Below, piece after piece: positions 11,446 through 22,500 of a stretch of 64,000 nt of DNA (positions are counted from its first letter, which is position 1; each line of letters opens with the position of its first letter). A model generated the notes under the pieces. The model was not told the origin of the DNA. It saw nothing but the letters and a program-made list of their open reading frames with translations, and made no database searches. The DNA comes from Phytophthora sp. 'mugwort' (lineage: Eukaryota > Oomycota > Peronosporomycetes > Peronosporales > Peronosporaceae): positions 992,001 through 1,056,000 of the forward strand of contig JAUCEF010000007.1 in NCBI GenBank assembly GCA_033558025.1, written 5' to 3'. The position numbers and the translations under genes were made by a program.

Positions 11446-12438
11446 CTAGCTTACCACAGCTATATCAACGAATATCATGCTGCTCGGCAAGCCCAAGTTC
11501 CACGGGAACCGGCCCGCTGGGCCTCCGCGACTTGGTATCGCTGCCCCTGGCCACGTCGCCGCCGGCGTGCGCGCCTGACTGTGACTGTACTCCGCTTGGA
11601 GGGCGACTTGGATCGCCTCTTCCAGAGTATTGGCCTGTACCCGAAATAGCTGGGTGCGGGCCGGGCCTACTCTTAGGTCTTCCATGAACACCGTCACCTT
11701 GATGTGTTTATGGAGTGGGTTTCCCACGAAAGGTGCGGTGAGCTCCCGCATTCCTGGATGTACTCGTGCAGCTCACGTCTTCCCTGTTTACATGATAGGA
11801 AGCTTGACCGCTGGAGGTATTCATAGTTTGCCGGGAGGAACGCGGCTCTAAGCTGTTCACATAGCTGATCCCAGGATGCGAAGCATCCAGGCGTTGTCGC
11901 TTCCCGCGTATACGCCAACTCTTAGCACGCCCGCTAAGGTTGGAGGGGCGAAAGGCACTCGAAGGTGCTCCGAAGAGATGAGAACCGCATCCATTGCGAG
12001 CTCTACTTCTCGCACACAGAAGTGAAGGTTTTCACCTTCCTTCCCTTCATAAGGGTTTACCTTCAGCCTTAACGGCTTGGAGTAGGCCGGTTTCGGCTCT
12101 GCGGCCGGAACTTTCAGGTTGCTCCGAACATGTTCGATGAGCCCCCGCTCATACATGTCGAACGCGGCCACGCTTTCGACCTGCTCAGCTTGCGTTGACG
12201 ACGCCAAGCTGCGCAAGGCATCCACACCAAAGATGCCAGTCATCTTACGAACGGACTCGAACTGTGAGTAGTTCAGATGAGGAAACTCATTCCGTTCCAT
12301 GTTGTTTGGACCCAGAGGTTTCAGGTAGTAACCCGCGTAGGGTGAATCGATTACAAGTGTGACGGGGCACACAACACCTTGCGCACAGGAAGTGTGACTT
12401 TCGGAGAGTATACAAACTCTCAGTGAACGGCAGTTCAC
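11446..12438 (-). pseudogene. Ty3/gypsy gag region, decayed
   Basis: Three minus-strand frames (11857-12438, 11694-11918, 11446-11751) add up to a retrotransposon gag. Recognisable pieces are LRLKVNPYEGKEGENLHFCVREVE, then SWDQLCEQLRAAFLPANYEYLQR and the LHEYIQE segment of the Retrotrans_gag domain, then HIKVTVFMEDLRVGPARTQLFR and EEAIQVALQAEY. No zinc knuckle could be read with confidence. The upstream side (from about 12440) may hold the primer-binding site and LTR: a tggtaacag-like motif can be read on the minus strand near 12455. I could not define LTR ends. Confidence 0.65.
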
Positions 12439-15400
12439 AGTCCCTGGCCTGGGACTGTTACCAACTCTGGTAATTAAGACTGAATGTATTTATAGCTGAC
12501 CCCTTTTAATGTGTCTACATACGAACTATTAGTCACCATAAACAACCCTAGATGTTATCCTATTAGGTGGCTCTGAGGTCTTTGTACCAAATGCGTGGTA
12601 TCCGTGACGTCATAGTGGTGTCGACTACATCACTTAATGTACTTTGGTAACCTGCTCTGAAGAGTGACTTGCACTCTTCATGTAACACCGTTATTAATAC
12701 ATGGTACATGTGTAAAACTGCTCTTCTGTCTAAAAAAAAAGAATTTATTTAGTGCTCACACTATCAGCCTCGCTGTCTCCTAGCAGGGGAGTTACCAAAC
12801 GTACCGTCGGTTTCAGCGATTCGCTCTTTGCTTTTTGCTTTGCGGCCAAGCACTTTGTGCTACTGTTAACCCTGCCCTATGTAATCCCTCTGTATGCTTG
12901 TAATTTTAATTACGACATAACGTCTACAGAATGCAATTGATTTTATCTTTTTGATATTAGTTCCCTGTGCTTCTCGAATAATTAATCATCAATCAATCTA
13001 CGGGACTTACTAATTAGAACAAATTTAGCAGTAATAACCATTCGCCATTTAGCAGTGGTTCGTTCTTGCAATTCACATGCTATTGACGCAAAACAAAATG
13101 AGAGGCGAGTGGTCGTACTTAAACGCTTTTAAGATCTGGCGAACTTTCAAGCTTGACCTTTTCGGTAAGTAAATATGGAATAAAATACCCAGCAACATTA
13201 TGTTGCAAGGTGTAGACCCTGCGGGATTTAATTTAGGATGCTCACCAGTCATGGTTCACCACTCGACAACTGTACCGCTATTAATGTTCCTAAGGGGAAC
13301 TCTTCTCGCGCGTGATACGTCTGCCTGATCCTCGTTCGTGTTGCCGTCTGCTGGCCATTCGAGACGTCGATGCCATGCTACAGAATTTGTCCGCGAAGGG
13401 ATCTGTAACCGATCCCTTCGCGGACAGAAGATCCTCCTTTCAGTGGGGCGAACGCGAGGTCCGCTAAGCTGGAGGAATCGATGTGGAGGCAGCTAGGCAC
13501 GTCCATGGCGACATGAGGGATTTGCCGCCGAGAAATGTCAGTGTCAGCTAACGGCTTCGCGTGGCGCTGGCGTGAAGGCGAGCTGGCGATGGCACCACGC
13601 CGTGCCTTTGCCGGCGACGAGTGGAGACCAAGTGTATGACAGGCTTGTCCTGTTGCGAGACTCCTGCATGTTGCAGTGCGGACTGCACTGCGCCCTACTG
13701 TATGCCGTTCAACCGCGTGGTCATCAATGTGGATGTTGGCGAGATGCCGAACGTTCGGCGACCTCGCCCGATCTTATTCGGTTCAAGTGTGCGTCGTATT
13801 GTTGACAACACTGGATACAGCGACAACTTGGCAAGTTGCCGTCTCAGCGACACCGGGATAAAAGACACGACGATCGAGATCGTCATGCCTGCGACGCCAC
13901 CGTATCGCATGATGCGAAGGCAGTAGGCAGCACACTGGCCGCTGGACCCTTCAATAAAGATTGCCCTGTCGTGGCTGCACAAGCTACGTAGCAGCTGAGG
14001 AAACGCTGTTCACGCTCGTTGCAGTGAACGGCGGCTATGGATGGTAGCGGACTGCCAGCAGTAGCAGTAGCACGACAGTGCTCCGCGCGGATGAGCACTG
14101 AATGTTTGAGCTCGACGCGGCAACACCGCTCGGAAGCGCTTGTAGCTGATCGCGACCCCGTCACTTGCAGCCAGCGGATGGCTGGATTCATGCAATCGGT
14201 TGCTTGTTCGCTCGCCATCGAAATTGAGATCAATGAAGCCTCTGGTTTCTTTTGGTAGTCGTTTGGTCGTACGTGCGCATGCACCCAAGAGGATAGCCCG
14301 GCGCGCGGTGCCCACGAGTTTGGTGGCGGCTGTGAGTGGCGATACAGGCAGCTGGACTTGCCGCGGCGCACGCAGGGCGGGGCTAGTGAACGTCAAAGAT
14401 TGCGCTTGTGTTCGAGTTCGCAGGAATACTGCAAGTGACGAAGCAAGCTGGGGGTTGCAGGCTGTGAGCGCCGTAGCTCTCTCGGGCGTGAGCATCGTTA
14501 ACAGCACAGCTTGCGTCGCGGTACGACGTGCGGGGGGGTGGCTTCACCATCGGCATGTCTCGGGCGTCCAAGGATCTGCTCTGGTCACGCCCGCGCCGAT
14601 CGCGACGAGAGCTCTCGCGAACCTACACAACCACCTTCCCAGCTGGTCGGCAACCTGTGGCTGGGGCTCCGAGCACCGCTCCGTTGTGTACGCGACTGAG
14701 CAACACGCCAGCATCAGGTCGCCGTGTCGAACCCGCGACCGGAACATGAACGAGCTCAGCTCCACCGCCGGAGCGGTTCGGTGGAGTCGTGGCTCCGAGT
14801 CAGGCGATTGAGTTCTTCAAAAGTGGCTGGACCAGAAAGACGGGTCCGAACCAGCTCTCTGATTCAGAGTCTGAAGTTGGAAGGATCTTTGAATCGAAAA
14901 CGAGCGCTTGAAACGGTCGGCGCTTGTCGCAGGAGATACCGTCCTCCTCCTTGACAGGCAGACAGGCATCTGATCTTGGTTGCCCCCGAACGGCGCTGGT
15001 ACTATGGCATGTTGATGGATGCATCAGAGCATGGAGCTTTGCTCCACTAGTTGCGTCTACTTGCCCGCCGCCCATGACCCGAGCTTGTCGGCCCTGTCGC
15101 TCTCCGCGCGGAGCCGTTCGTGTTCTACCGAGACACTTGAAGGCTGCGTCCGTCGTTCACAAGGACGGTCGGACAACAACGCAACACAGAGCGCGTCGTG
15201 CCAACAACAATCACAGCGCCGCGCTGCTTACGGCGGTGGCGATGCCACCAGCCGATGGATTTTGCAGAGCTGCTGTGCAAGTCGCGAGCGGGGCTCGTGT
15301 GGCGTGGGTCGCGATGCAGCTAGCTCTTTGTCAGATAGGCCGCGTAGGAATCCTGCAGCACGATCATACGCCACGATCAGTTCAATTGCTGCGATCGGTG

Positions 15401-15757
15401 CACCTTGTCGCGGATGGCTGTCGAATGCAAGTTGCCTAAGGTCAGGCAGCGAAATTACGCCTCCTCGCTGTCGCCGTCGCACCACGTCGTCGTCCGTCAT
15501 GCGCGGCGCCAGAATCCGTGCCGCCTGCAACTGCTGATCTTCATTGATTGGCACGCGAAGCTCAAGCTGAGCCCGTTCTTCAATTTATCGCCATCGCTCG
15601 AACGCTACATGTACTCTACACGCGCGGCGCTCCTCACACTTCATGAAGACGCACTTTCTGCGCCGTGGTCCTCCAGCGTGGCCGCTCCACGGCACAGCTT
15701 CACCCACCTGCTCACGAACTGCTCACCAGTGGTGACACCACCCGGGTCTCCAAGTGT
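12439..15757. other. Gene-free stretch; no supported gene
   Basis: About 3.3 kb upstream of the RWP-RK gene. The first kilobase is AT-rich and might include LTR sequence of the gypsy relic. From about 13.5 kb the composition turns GC-rich and many open frames of 60-200 codons overlap on both strands, which is what GC-rich noncoding DNA produces by chance. The minus frame 15228-15554 has a protein-like composition and could be an old exon, but nothing in it was recognised. A short perfect hairpin lies at 13388-13426. Confidence 0.5.
13388..13426. repeat. Perfect 16-bp inverted repeat with 7-base loop
   Basis: Arms tgtccgcgaagggatc (13388-13403) and its exact reverse complement (13411-13426) flank tgtaacc. 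It is GC-rich and would form a stable stem in DNA or RNA. No gene boundary is next to it. Confidence 0.85.
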
Positions 15758-15773
15758 CTTCATTTCGCAAGTT
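15758..15773 (+). promoter_or_regulatory. Oomycete initiator (Inr)-like element
   Basis: CTTCATTTCGCAAGTT agrees at 13 of 16 positions with the oomycete Inr consensus GCTCATTYYNCAWTTT. It sits about 75 bp before the ATG at 15844. That supports transcription starting here and argues against the longer reading frame that begins at 15754. Confidence 0.55.
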
Positions 15774-15843
15774 GCTTCAAAGCGCATCATCAGCTCCGAT
15801 CCACTACAGCAGCTGCCAGCACCGCTCACTACCAGCAAACACC

Positions 15844-16395
15844 ATGACCAGTACGAGCGCCGACTTTGAGCTCTCTGAACTGCAAAAGTACTATCACTTG
15901 CCGCTGCGTGAAGCTGCGCGCCGCCTTGGTAGTTGCGAGGCCGTAGTCAAGCGTGTATGTCGCCGGAAGCAGATCCAGCGGTGGCCCTACCGTCAGGTAT
16001 CGTCCAAGCTCATTAAGATCCAGCACTTGTGCAAGTATATGGCACACGTGTCGGACGCTGAGCAGAAGACCCGCATTCAACAGAAGATCAAGCAACTCAC
16101 ACAGGAATACCTGGAGCTCGTTGGCGGTCAGGTGCCGTCCGAGCTGCAGCTTACACCCGCCGATGTGCCGACGTTGCCGCCGCCGAGCTACAAAAGCGAC
16201 AGCCCTATGGACCCGGCCGTGCTGGCCGCTGCTTCCGACGATGACGCGGGCCAAGAGGAGGACTATGAAGACATGGAAGATGCGTCCGAGTCGTCCGGCG
16301 AGCAGCGACTGTCGGCGTACTCGCTGCGCTTCATCCTGTCCGACTGCACAGTGCTAGAGACCGACACGGGTCTTCAGTACAGCACCACCGCATAG
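15844..16395 (+). CDS. RWP-RK domain transcription factor
   Basis: The 183-residue protein has an RWP-RK DNA-binding domain at about residues 10-55. It shows helix-rich LSELQKYYHLPLREAARRLG followed by CEAVVKRVCRRKQIQRWPYR, where RWPYR replaces the literal RWPxRK signature. A basic, coiled segment follows (residues 70-95), then a Pro-rich linker and an acidic region (about 137-160, rich in Asp/Glu) that may be an activation domain. RWP-RK proteins are nuclear transcription factors known in plants, algae and oomycetes. The start at 15844 has a good context (accATGa) and lies just downstream of an Inr; an in-frame upstream ATG at 15754 is disfavoured because it precedes the Inr. The gene is intronless and converges with ArgRS, 278 bp away. 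Confidence 0.88.
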   Translation: MTSTSADFELSELQKYYHLPLREAARRLGSCEAVVKRVCRRKQIQRWPYRQVSSKLIKIQHLCKYMAHVSDAEQKTRIQQKIKQLTQEYLELVGGQVPSELQLTPADVPTLPPPSYKSDSPMDPAVLAAASDDDAGQEEDYEDMEDASESSGEQRLSAYSLRFILSDCTVLETDTGLQYSTTA

Positions 16396-16673
16396 AGATC
16401 GTCAGCCTGGCGTCACAATGTATTTTTGCCTGCATGTTCAACAACGACGTCCAAACATATACCGTCACCCAACTCCTGCATCTTAGATAGAGCCTTCACA
16501 CGATCACCATTAAGTCTTACAGAGAAATGCCTGCAAGTTAGAAATTTCCTAATCAAATATTGAGCTTCATTTCGTTCAGAATTCACCTCGCCGCCCCACC
16601 TAGTCGACGACCACCGAGAGCCGAACCAACTGCTTCTCACCTGACTGACTAGCGCCAACGCATCGCAGACATC

Positions 16674-19121
16674 TTAGATCTGGTCCAACGGGTCGATGCC
16701 CAGCAGCGAGAAGCACGTCTTCATGACCTTGAGCGTGGCGTCGCACAGCAGTAGACGGCTGCTCTGCTCCTCGCTACCCAGCACACGGCAAGCTGTGACG
16801 AACGTTTGCACCTTCTCCGAGATCGTGTACAGATAGCTGCACAGCCGGTTTGAGCTCAGGTCCTTGTTAATGAACACAATCACGTCCTGCAGCTGCAGCA
16901 GCTCGATGACCAGAGCTTGCTCAGTTGGGTGCTCCAGCTTGAGCACGTTGCCTTCCTTTTGCTGCTGGGCCACGAGCGCAGCCATATCGACGCCTGACTT
17001 GCGGATGATCGAGGACAGACGGGCGTACGCGAACATAAGGTACACAGCTGTGTCACCGTTCGTAGACAGCATACGGTCGAAGCTGAAGATATAGTTGGAC
17101 GTCGGACTCTGACGCAGGTCAAAGTACTTGACGGCGCCGTAGCCGAGCTTCTCAGCGGCAGCGTCCACCTGCTCCATGGGCAGCGCCGTCTGTCCAGCCT
17201 CGATACGTTCCACCAGCTGCGCCTTCATGCGCACCTTGGCCTCATCCAGTAGCTCCACCAGGCGAACGGTCTCGCCCGATCGGGTCTTGAAGCGCTTGCC
17301 CGACTCGTCGTTCACCGTGCCGAAGCCAACGTGGTCCGTGCGTTGCTTGGTCGGGTCATAGATGCCTGACATGCGGCCAACCTCGAAGAGCAGGCTGAAG
17401 TGATCCTTTTGCGTGTAGTCCGTGTAGTAGATAATACGGTCGGCCTTCATCTCATGCAGGCGGTACCACAGAGCAGCGATATCCGTCGTGTCATACAGGT
17501 ACGAGCCGTCGCTCTTGACCAGCATGAATGGCTGCTTGAATGCCTTGGTGAACACTACCTCGGCGCCATTGCTCTTTTCGACGAGTCCCTTGGCATGCAA
17601 CTGGTCCAGAACGTCCGGGATGATCGGGTTGTAGAACGACTCGCCCATTTCATTGAGCGATACGCCCAGGCGGTCGTAAACCTTCTGGAACTCGCGGCGA
17701 CTGATCTCGCATAGCGTCTCCCAGACCTTGCGAGAGTTATCGTCGCCGGACTGCAGCAGTACCACCTGCGCCTTGGAGCGCTCGTGAAAGTCTTCATCGG
17801 CGTCGAAGCGTTCCTTGGCGGCCTTGTACAGCTTAGTCAGGTCCGTGACGTTAGGCATCTCCGTCTCCCAGTTCGGGTACGTCTCCGTAAGGTGACAAAT
17901 CAGCATGCCAAACTGGGTTCCCCAGTCACCGACGTGGTTGATACGTTTAACATCGTAGCCCTGGAACTCAAGAATGCGGGACATCGTGTCACCGATAATC
18001 GTGGAGCGCAGGTGTCCCACGTGCATGTCCTTGGCAATATTAGGAGACGAAAAGTCGACGACAATCGTCTGCTTCTTCTGCGGGGCCGACTGCACACCGT
18101 TCGCCAGCACATTCGACAGGCGCGCGGCCACAAACTCCTTGGTCAGGAAGGCGTTGATGAAACCCGCGCCAGCAACACTCAGGCGGTCCAGCACACGCGT
18201 GTCGGGCATAGCAGCGATAATCGTGTTGGCCACGTCACGAGGCGAGCGGGCGGCATTGGACGTGCCCTTGAGCGCCGTGAAAATGGACATGGCCGAGTTG
18301 CACTGGTAGTCACCGAACTTGGCGTTCTTTACGTTGGTGCGCGTGACCTCGACAGGCAGGATGGCCAGGTGGGGGTACGCAGCTTTGATGGCGGCGTTGA
18401 AGATGGACTCGACCACTTCCAGGATATTATGGTAGGTCAAGCCCTGCTCCAGCTTCTCGTCCAGCTTGAAGGTGGAACGCTTGATGTTCTTAACGGCCAT
18501 GGCGGGTGTACCAGAGGCGGCACCGGGAGCCCCCTTGCCCTTCTTGGCAGACTTGCCAGCGTTCTTCATGCTGGCTACGCCCTTAGAGACGTCCTCGCGG
18601 GCGAAAAGCTGTGCCACGTACTTGCGGAACGTCTGGAGCACTGCGGCTTCGTCCTTTTCCTCCTTAACGATCTTAAAGGCGGCCCGCAGTGAGACACCGG
18701 CCACGACGTCGGCTATTGAGAGCTCTGAACCAAAGAGGAACTGCAACTCACCATTATTCTTGTGACGTGCCTCCTCCTTAGCCTCAAGCATGGCGGCCAA
18801 CCGGCCGGCAAGTGCGCCGCCCTTGTTGCTGGTAGCCTTGGCCACGCGCAGCCATGGGGCTAGCGTGTTGGACTCCCATTCAAGCCACTCGTCCACGGCC
18901 AGGTCGTCGCTCTGCAGCTTTCCGGCATTGGCGGCCACGAAGCGGCACACGGCGTTAGCTGAGAAGAGCAGCTCGGCGTCGGGCTTGACGGCCAGTTGCG
19001 GACCGCAGCTCGAGTACTTCTTGTCCGCGGCGCCCACGGAGAACTCGGTGCCAGTGAGTGACAACGCCAGGAAGCACTTGAGCTCCTCGTCGCCCGGCTT
19101 CTTGCCAATCAGGAGCTGCAT
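16674..19121 (-). CDS. Arginyl-tRNA synthetase, cytosolic type with N-terminal GST-like extension
   Basis: This class I synthetase of 815 residues charges tRNA-Arg with arginine. The HIGH motif is HVGH (367-370) in the ArgRS-typical context AKDMHVGHLRSTIIGD. VNHVGDWGTQFG-like sequence follows (about 394-404). The KMSKS-equivalent loop is KRFKTRSGETV (609-619), typical of eukaryotic ArgRS lacking the canonical lysine pair. The C-terminus is a DALR-type anticodon-binding domain ending LLGIDPLDQI. Residues about 1-180 look like a GST-C-type helical domain (ELSIADVV, residues 133-140), followed by a Lys/Ala/Gly-rich linker (184-205). Such extensions mediate assembly into multi-synthetase or EF1 complexes in other eukaryotes. 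The gene is intronless and divergent from Nup107. Confidence 0.93.
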   Translation of the reverse strand: MQLLIGKKPGDEELKCFLALSLTGTEFSVGAADKKYSSCGPQLAVKPDAELLFSANAVCRFVAANAGKLQSDDLAVDEWLEWESNTLAPWLRVAKATSNKGGALAGRLAAMLEAKEEARHKNNGELQFLFGSELSIADVVAGVSLRAAFKIVKEEKDEAAVLQTFRKYVAQLFAREDVSKGVASMKNAGKSAKKGKGAPGAASGTPAMAVKNIKRSTFKLDEKLEQGLTYHNILEVVESIFNAAIKAAYPHLAILPVEVTRTNVKNAKFGDYQCNSAMSIFTALKGTSNAARSPRDVANTIIAAMPDTRVLDRLSVAGAGFINAFLTKEFVAARLSNVLANGVQSAPQKKQTIVVDFSSPNIAKDMHVGHLRSTIIGDTMSRILEFQGYDVKRINHVGDWGTQFGMLICHLTETYPNWETEMPNVTDLTKLYKAAKERFDADEDFHERSKAQVVLLQSGDDNSRKVWETLCEISRREFQKVYDRLGVSLNEMGESFYNPIIPDVLDQLHAKGLVEKSNGAEVVFTKAFKQPFMLVKSDGSYLYDTTDIAALWYRLHEMKADRIIYYTDYTQKDHFSLLFEVGRMSGIYDPTKQRTDHVGFGTVNDESGKRFKTRSGETVRLVELLDEAKVRMKAQLVERIEAGQTALPMEQVDAAAEKLGYGAVKYFDLRQSPTSNYIFSFDRMLSTNGDTAVYLMFAYARLSSIIRKSGVDMAALVAQQQKEGNVLKLEHPTEQALVIELLQLQDVIVFINKDLSSNRLCSYLYTISEKVQTFVTACRVLGSEEQSSRLLLCDATLKVMKTCFSLLGIDPLDQI

Positions 19122-19595
19122 CGTAGTAGAAGAATAAGGGAGCCGAGATGGATCTATTTACTCGCTGGTGGGGCTAATTGGCCTAATGACGTCCATCGGA
19201 TGGGATGACGGCTGATACCGTACCGATTAATGGGTACAATATCGAGCAAATGTGAATCACAACTATTGTTATCGTTGTAATACAATACTTGTTTTGAACA
19301 AGTAATGTATTCATAACGAGCAAATATAGTACTACATTGTAATAATAGTAGTGCTCTAGTGAAAGTCAACCTGTGTCCTAAGCTTAGTAGGACTCCTCCC
19401 GGTAAGTACTGTACTACTTAAGTATACGGGAGTGATGACCATGATTTATAATACGGTAAGCAATTTTTGTTTTTCTTAAAAAGGTCCGGTCGGTCACTAT
19501 TGTATGTACCACACACAATATTGTATCCGGATAGCAATATCATCCGGATACTCGGCACTGAGTGGTTCCCTCAATACTCGATCGCTCGGAATCCG

Positions 19596-22500
19596 ATGGC
19601 GGGACGCTCCTCTTCCAGCGGCGGCGACGGCGTGCGGCGCAGCGCGGCGGTGCAGCGCCTCATAGACAGTGCGGATCAGTCGCTGAGTCTGCTGGCGTCT
19701 CTGGGCAACGCGCCCTCGCCGGGCCCACCACGCAGCACGGGCTTCGGCGCCGACAGTTCGCAGGCCATGAGCATCGAGAGCTTCCACTTCTCGTCCGTCT
19801 CGGGCTCCTCTGGCAAGTTGGAAACGGATGACGCCATGGAAGGCGAGGGAGATGGACACAGACCGGACGGCAAGGAGGCGCGTCTGCTAGAGCCCGTGGT
19901 CAGTAAGTCCGTGCGCCAGGGCCTACTGCACGTCAAGGGCGTGTTTCCCGACCAGTCGACGGAGTTCGTGGACGTGGATCCGCGGTTCACCACCATCGGA
20001 GACCTAAAGAGTGCGCTGTGCGAGCGACGTGACTCTGCTCGGGACTTGGGCTTCTCAGCTAGGGACGCGCGTGTCATGTTCGGCGGGCAATTGGTGGAGG
20101 ACGCATGGCTCGTTGTAGACTGTGGCATGGGTTTCGAGGGCGCCATCCATGTCGTTAAAGCTGCTGTAGTCGAAGAAAGTTTCCTGTGCAGAGGAGGCGG
20201 CGGTCTGTTCGACGGCAGGAAGACGCAGCGCGCGGACCCCAAGCTGTCCATCTCTTCGATCTCGTCGGTGTATGCTGCGTCTCCGCCGCAATCGTTGACC
20301 GTCGATCAGTTGGCGTCCAATGACCAGGTCATGAACCAATTGGTTACATTTAACCAATCGTTGTCACTAAGCACTGTCCCGGCGGCAAGAGGCCACCTAT
20401 TCTCGCGTCATGTGCGACCAGAGGAAGCTTCTTTCGCCGAGATGGCGGCAGATTTTTACGACAACTTGAAGGATGTGGAAGACTCGGATTTGTATTGCGA
20501 AAAGCTGCTAAGTGGGTACATTGGCGTGCTGCAGAACAGACTGGAGAAGCTGGAGGCCTCGCTATCAGGTACCAGCAAAAAACGCGGAGCTCCTACGCTG
20601 GCGCTGAAGCGTCTGCAGCAGGATATTAAGGAATTGAGGGACGAACGCAATACATGGAGACTGTTGTTTGAGTTGCGGCAAGTGTGCCACACCAACAAGG
20701 ATATGGCACACGGCGAGGACAGCTTGATGATGTTGGGCGCTGAGGCCGAGGAGCTGCGGTTCGAGATGCTGGAGGACGATGCGGTGCGTCTGCTGGAGAC
20801 GCGAAACGAAACGTTTAAGATTCAGAAGGCGGTGAAGACGTGGCTGGAGAGTATGGCGCTGGAAAGCACAATTAAGCTTAGCGACAAGCTTGATGTCAGT
20901 GGGTCGCGTACACTGAGACTGATGAAGAAGCAGGTTTTCCCAGGAGAAGATGTCCATATGGACCCTGATGCCGTCGTGCGTGACGGGGACGATCACATTT
21001 TGCCCGATGACTTGGAGGATGAAGCCGAGCTCATGAAGGCTCTTTGGCTGTACGTCCGTGCTGGACGAATGGACGATGCGATTGACTTGTGTGTCCGCTT
21101 GGGTCAGTCATGGAGAGCAGCAAGCCTTTCGGGAGGCAATCCTGTTGGTGCGAGCGAGACCAACGAGCGCGAAGATTTGTCTTTGGAGCGATGGGGAAAC
21201 CCGTTTCGTGCACTTTGGAAGTCAATGTGCTGGCGCTTGTCGGAACAAAATGTCCTCGGGAAGCTTTCCAAGCGTAACAGCTTGCTTGCAAAGCAGTATG
21301 AAGAGCTTATTTATGCAGCATTGAGTGGCAACATTGAGGTTATTACAAAGAGCTCGCTATGTGAGAGCTGGGAGGACCACTGCTGGGCGTATCTGCAGGG
21401 GATTACGGAGCAGCAAGTCGACGAAATATTATACAAGTTGCTGAAGGTAAAGACGCAATCGTCGCAGTTGATCGTTGGCAACAATGCTCACTTTCTACGT
21501 CATTACTCAAGCTTGCTGGACAAGACGAAGTACCTTAAGCGCTATCAGATGGACCTGGACACACTGTTTGATGAGCTGCGAGGAAGCCAGAGTGAACTCG
21601 TGCGAATGCAGGCCAAACAACCGCACCGTCAGATCCAAGCCAAGTTGGTGACAGCCAAGTTTCAATACATCGTGTCGAGTATTTTAGACACGTTGCTATT
21701 CAACCCGGAGGACGACTCGTACGCCTGGGATCTGCAGCTGAATTCGACAGTGCAATCAGATGAAACTTCGTCGCTATTCCTGCGCTTCGCGGCTCACTTC
21801 ATCATGTTTGCTGGCTTCACTGGTGAGCATTTCGATGAGCAGGCGGGCCACATGATTCTCAAGCTATACATCCGGCATTTGGTCAAGCACCGTCAACTGC
21901 AATTCGTGCCAGTCTACGCCTCTCGACTTCCTACGGTCGGTGCGATTGAGATCTACGTGCAAATGCTGTCCACAATCGAGGATGGATTAGAGCGCGAACT
22001 TTGTATCAAGAGAATCCTCGAGTATGCTGGTATGGAGGTGCTGTCCACGGTACTGCAAACGGTGGTCGAACGTCTGTGCGGCGAGTATCGGCTGGTGGCA
22101 CACGAACACCAACAGAAGAAGGGTCAGCCGGTGTCCTCCGATGTGCCTACGATGGATATCGACAGGAGGCGGATCCGGACGATCGAGTTTTTGTGCTTCT
22201 ACCCTCAACACCGTGCGGAAGCTTTGGTTCGTGCAAATTTACTTACGCGGCAATTTCTTCTCGAGGGAAAGTTTGCTGCTGTAAAGGAGCTCGTTGAGGA
22301 AAGTCTGCCGGAGGACTCGATCGCCGTACTCGACATGAATCGCGACTCGCAGTTGCTGCGTGACAACGACGAGATTGAGCGCGCTACTCGCGAGTTCCTC
22401 TGCTGGCGCGCATACATTCAAGCGTGTGCACAATATGATTTGTGGAGAAACTGCATCAGCAGTCCTGGCGCGGAGACGTTCGCTTTGTATAGCGAGGAGA

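Noticed and set aside
10860..11687. 275-codon plus-strand frame rich in Pro/Cys/Ser
   Set aside because: It is antisense to the gypsy gag-protease relic, and the minus strand carries recognisable motifs.
12474..12945. LTR of the gypsy gag relic
   Set aside because: A tg...ca-bounded stretch and a tRNA-primer-like motif can be read, but no second LTR copy exists in the window to confirm ends.
14010..14811. Overlapping 162-203-codon frames on both strands
   Set aside because: No domain, no start context and mutual overlap; typical of GC-rich noncoding DNA.
17784..18692. 302-codon plus-strand frame
   Set aside because: It lies entirely antisense to the strongly supported ArgRS coding sequence, and its composition (Val/Arg/His/Gly-rich) is a codon-bias shadow.
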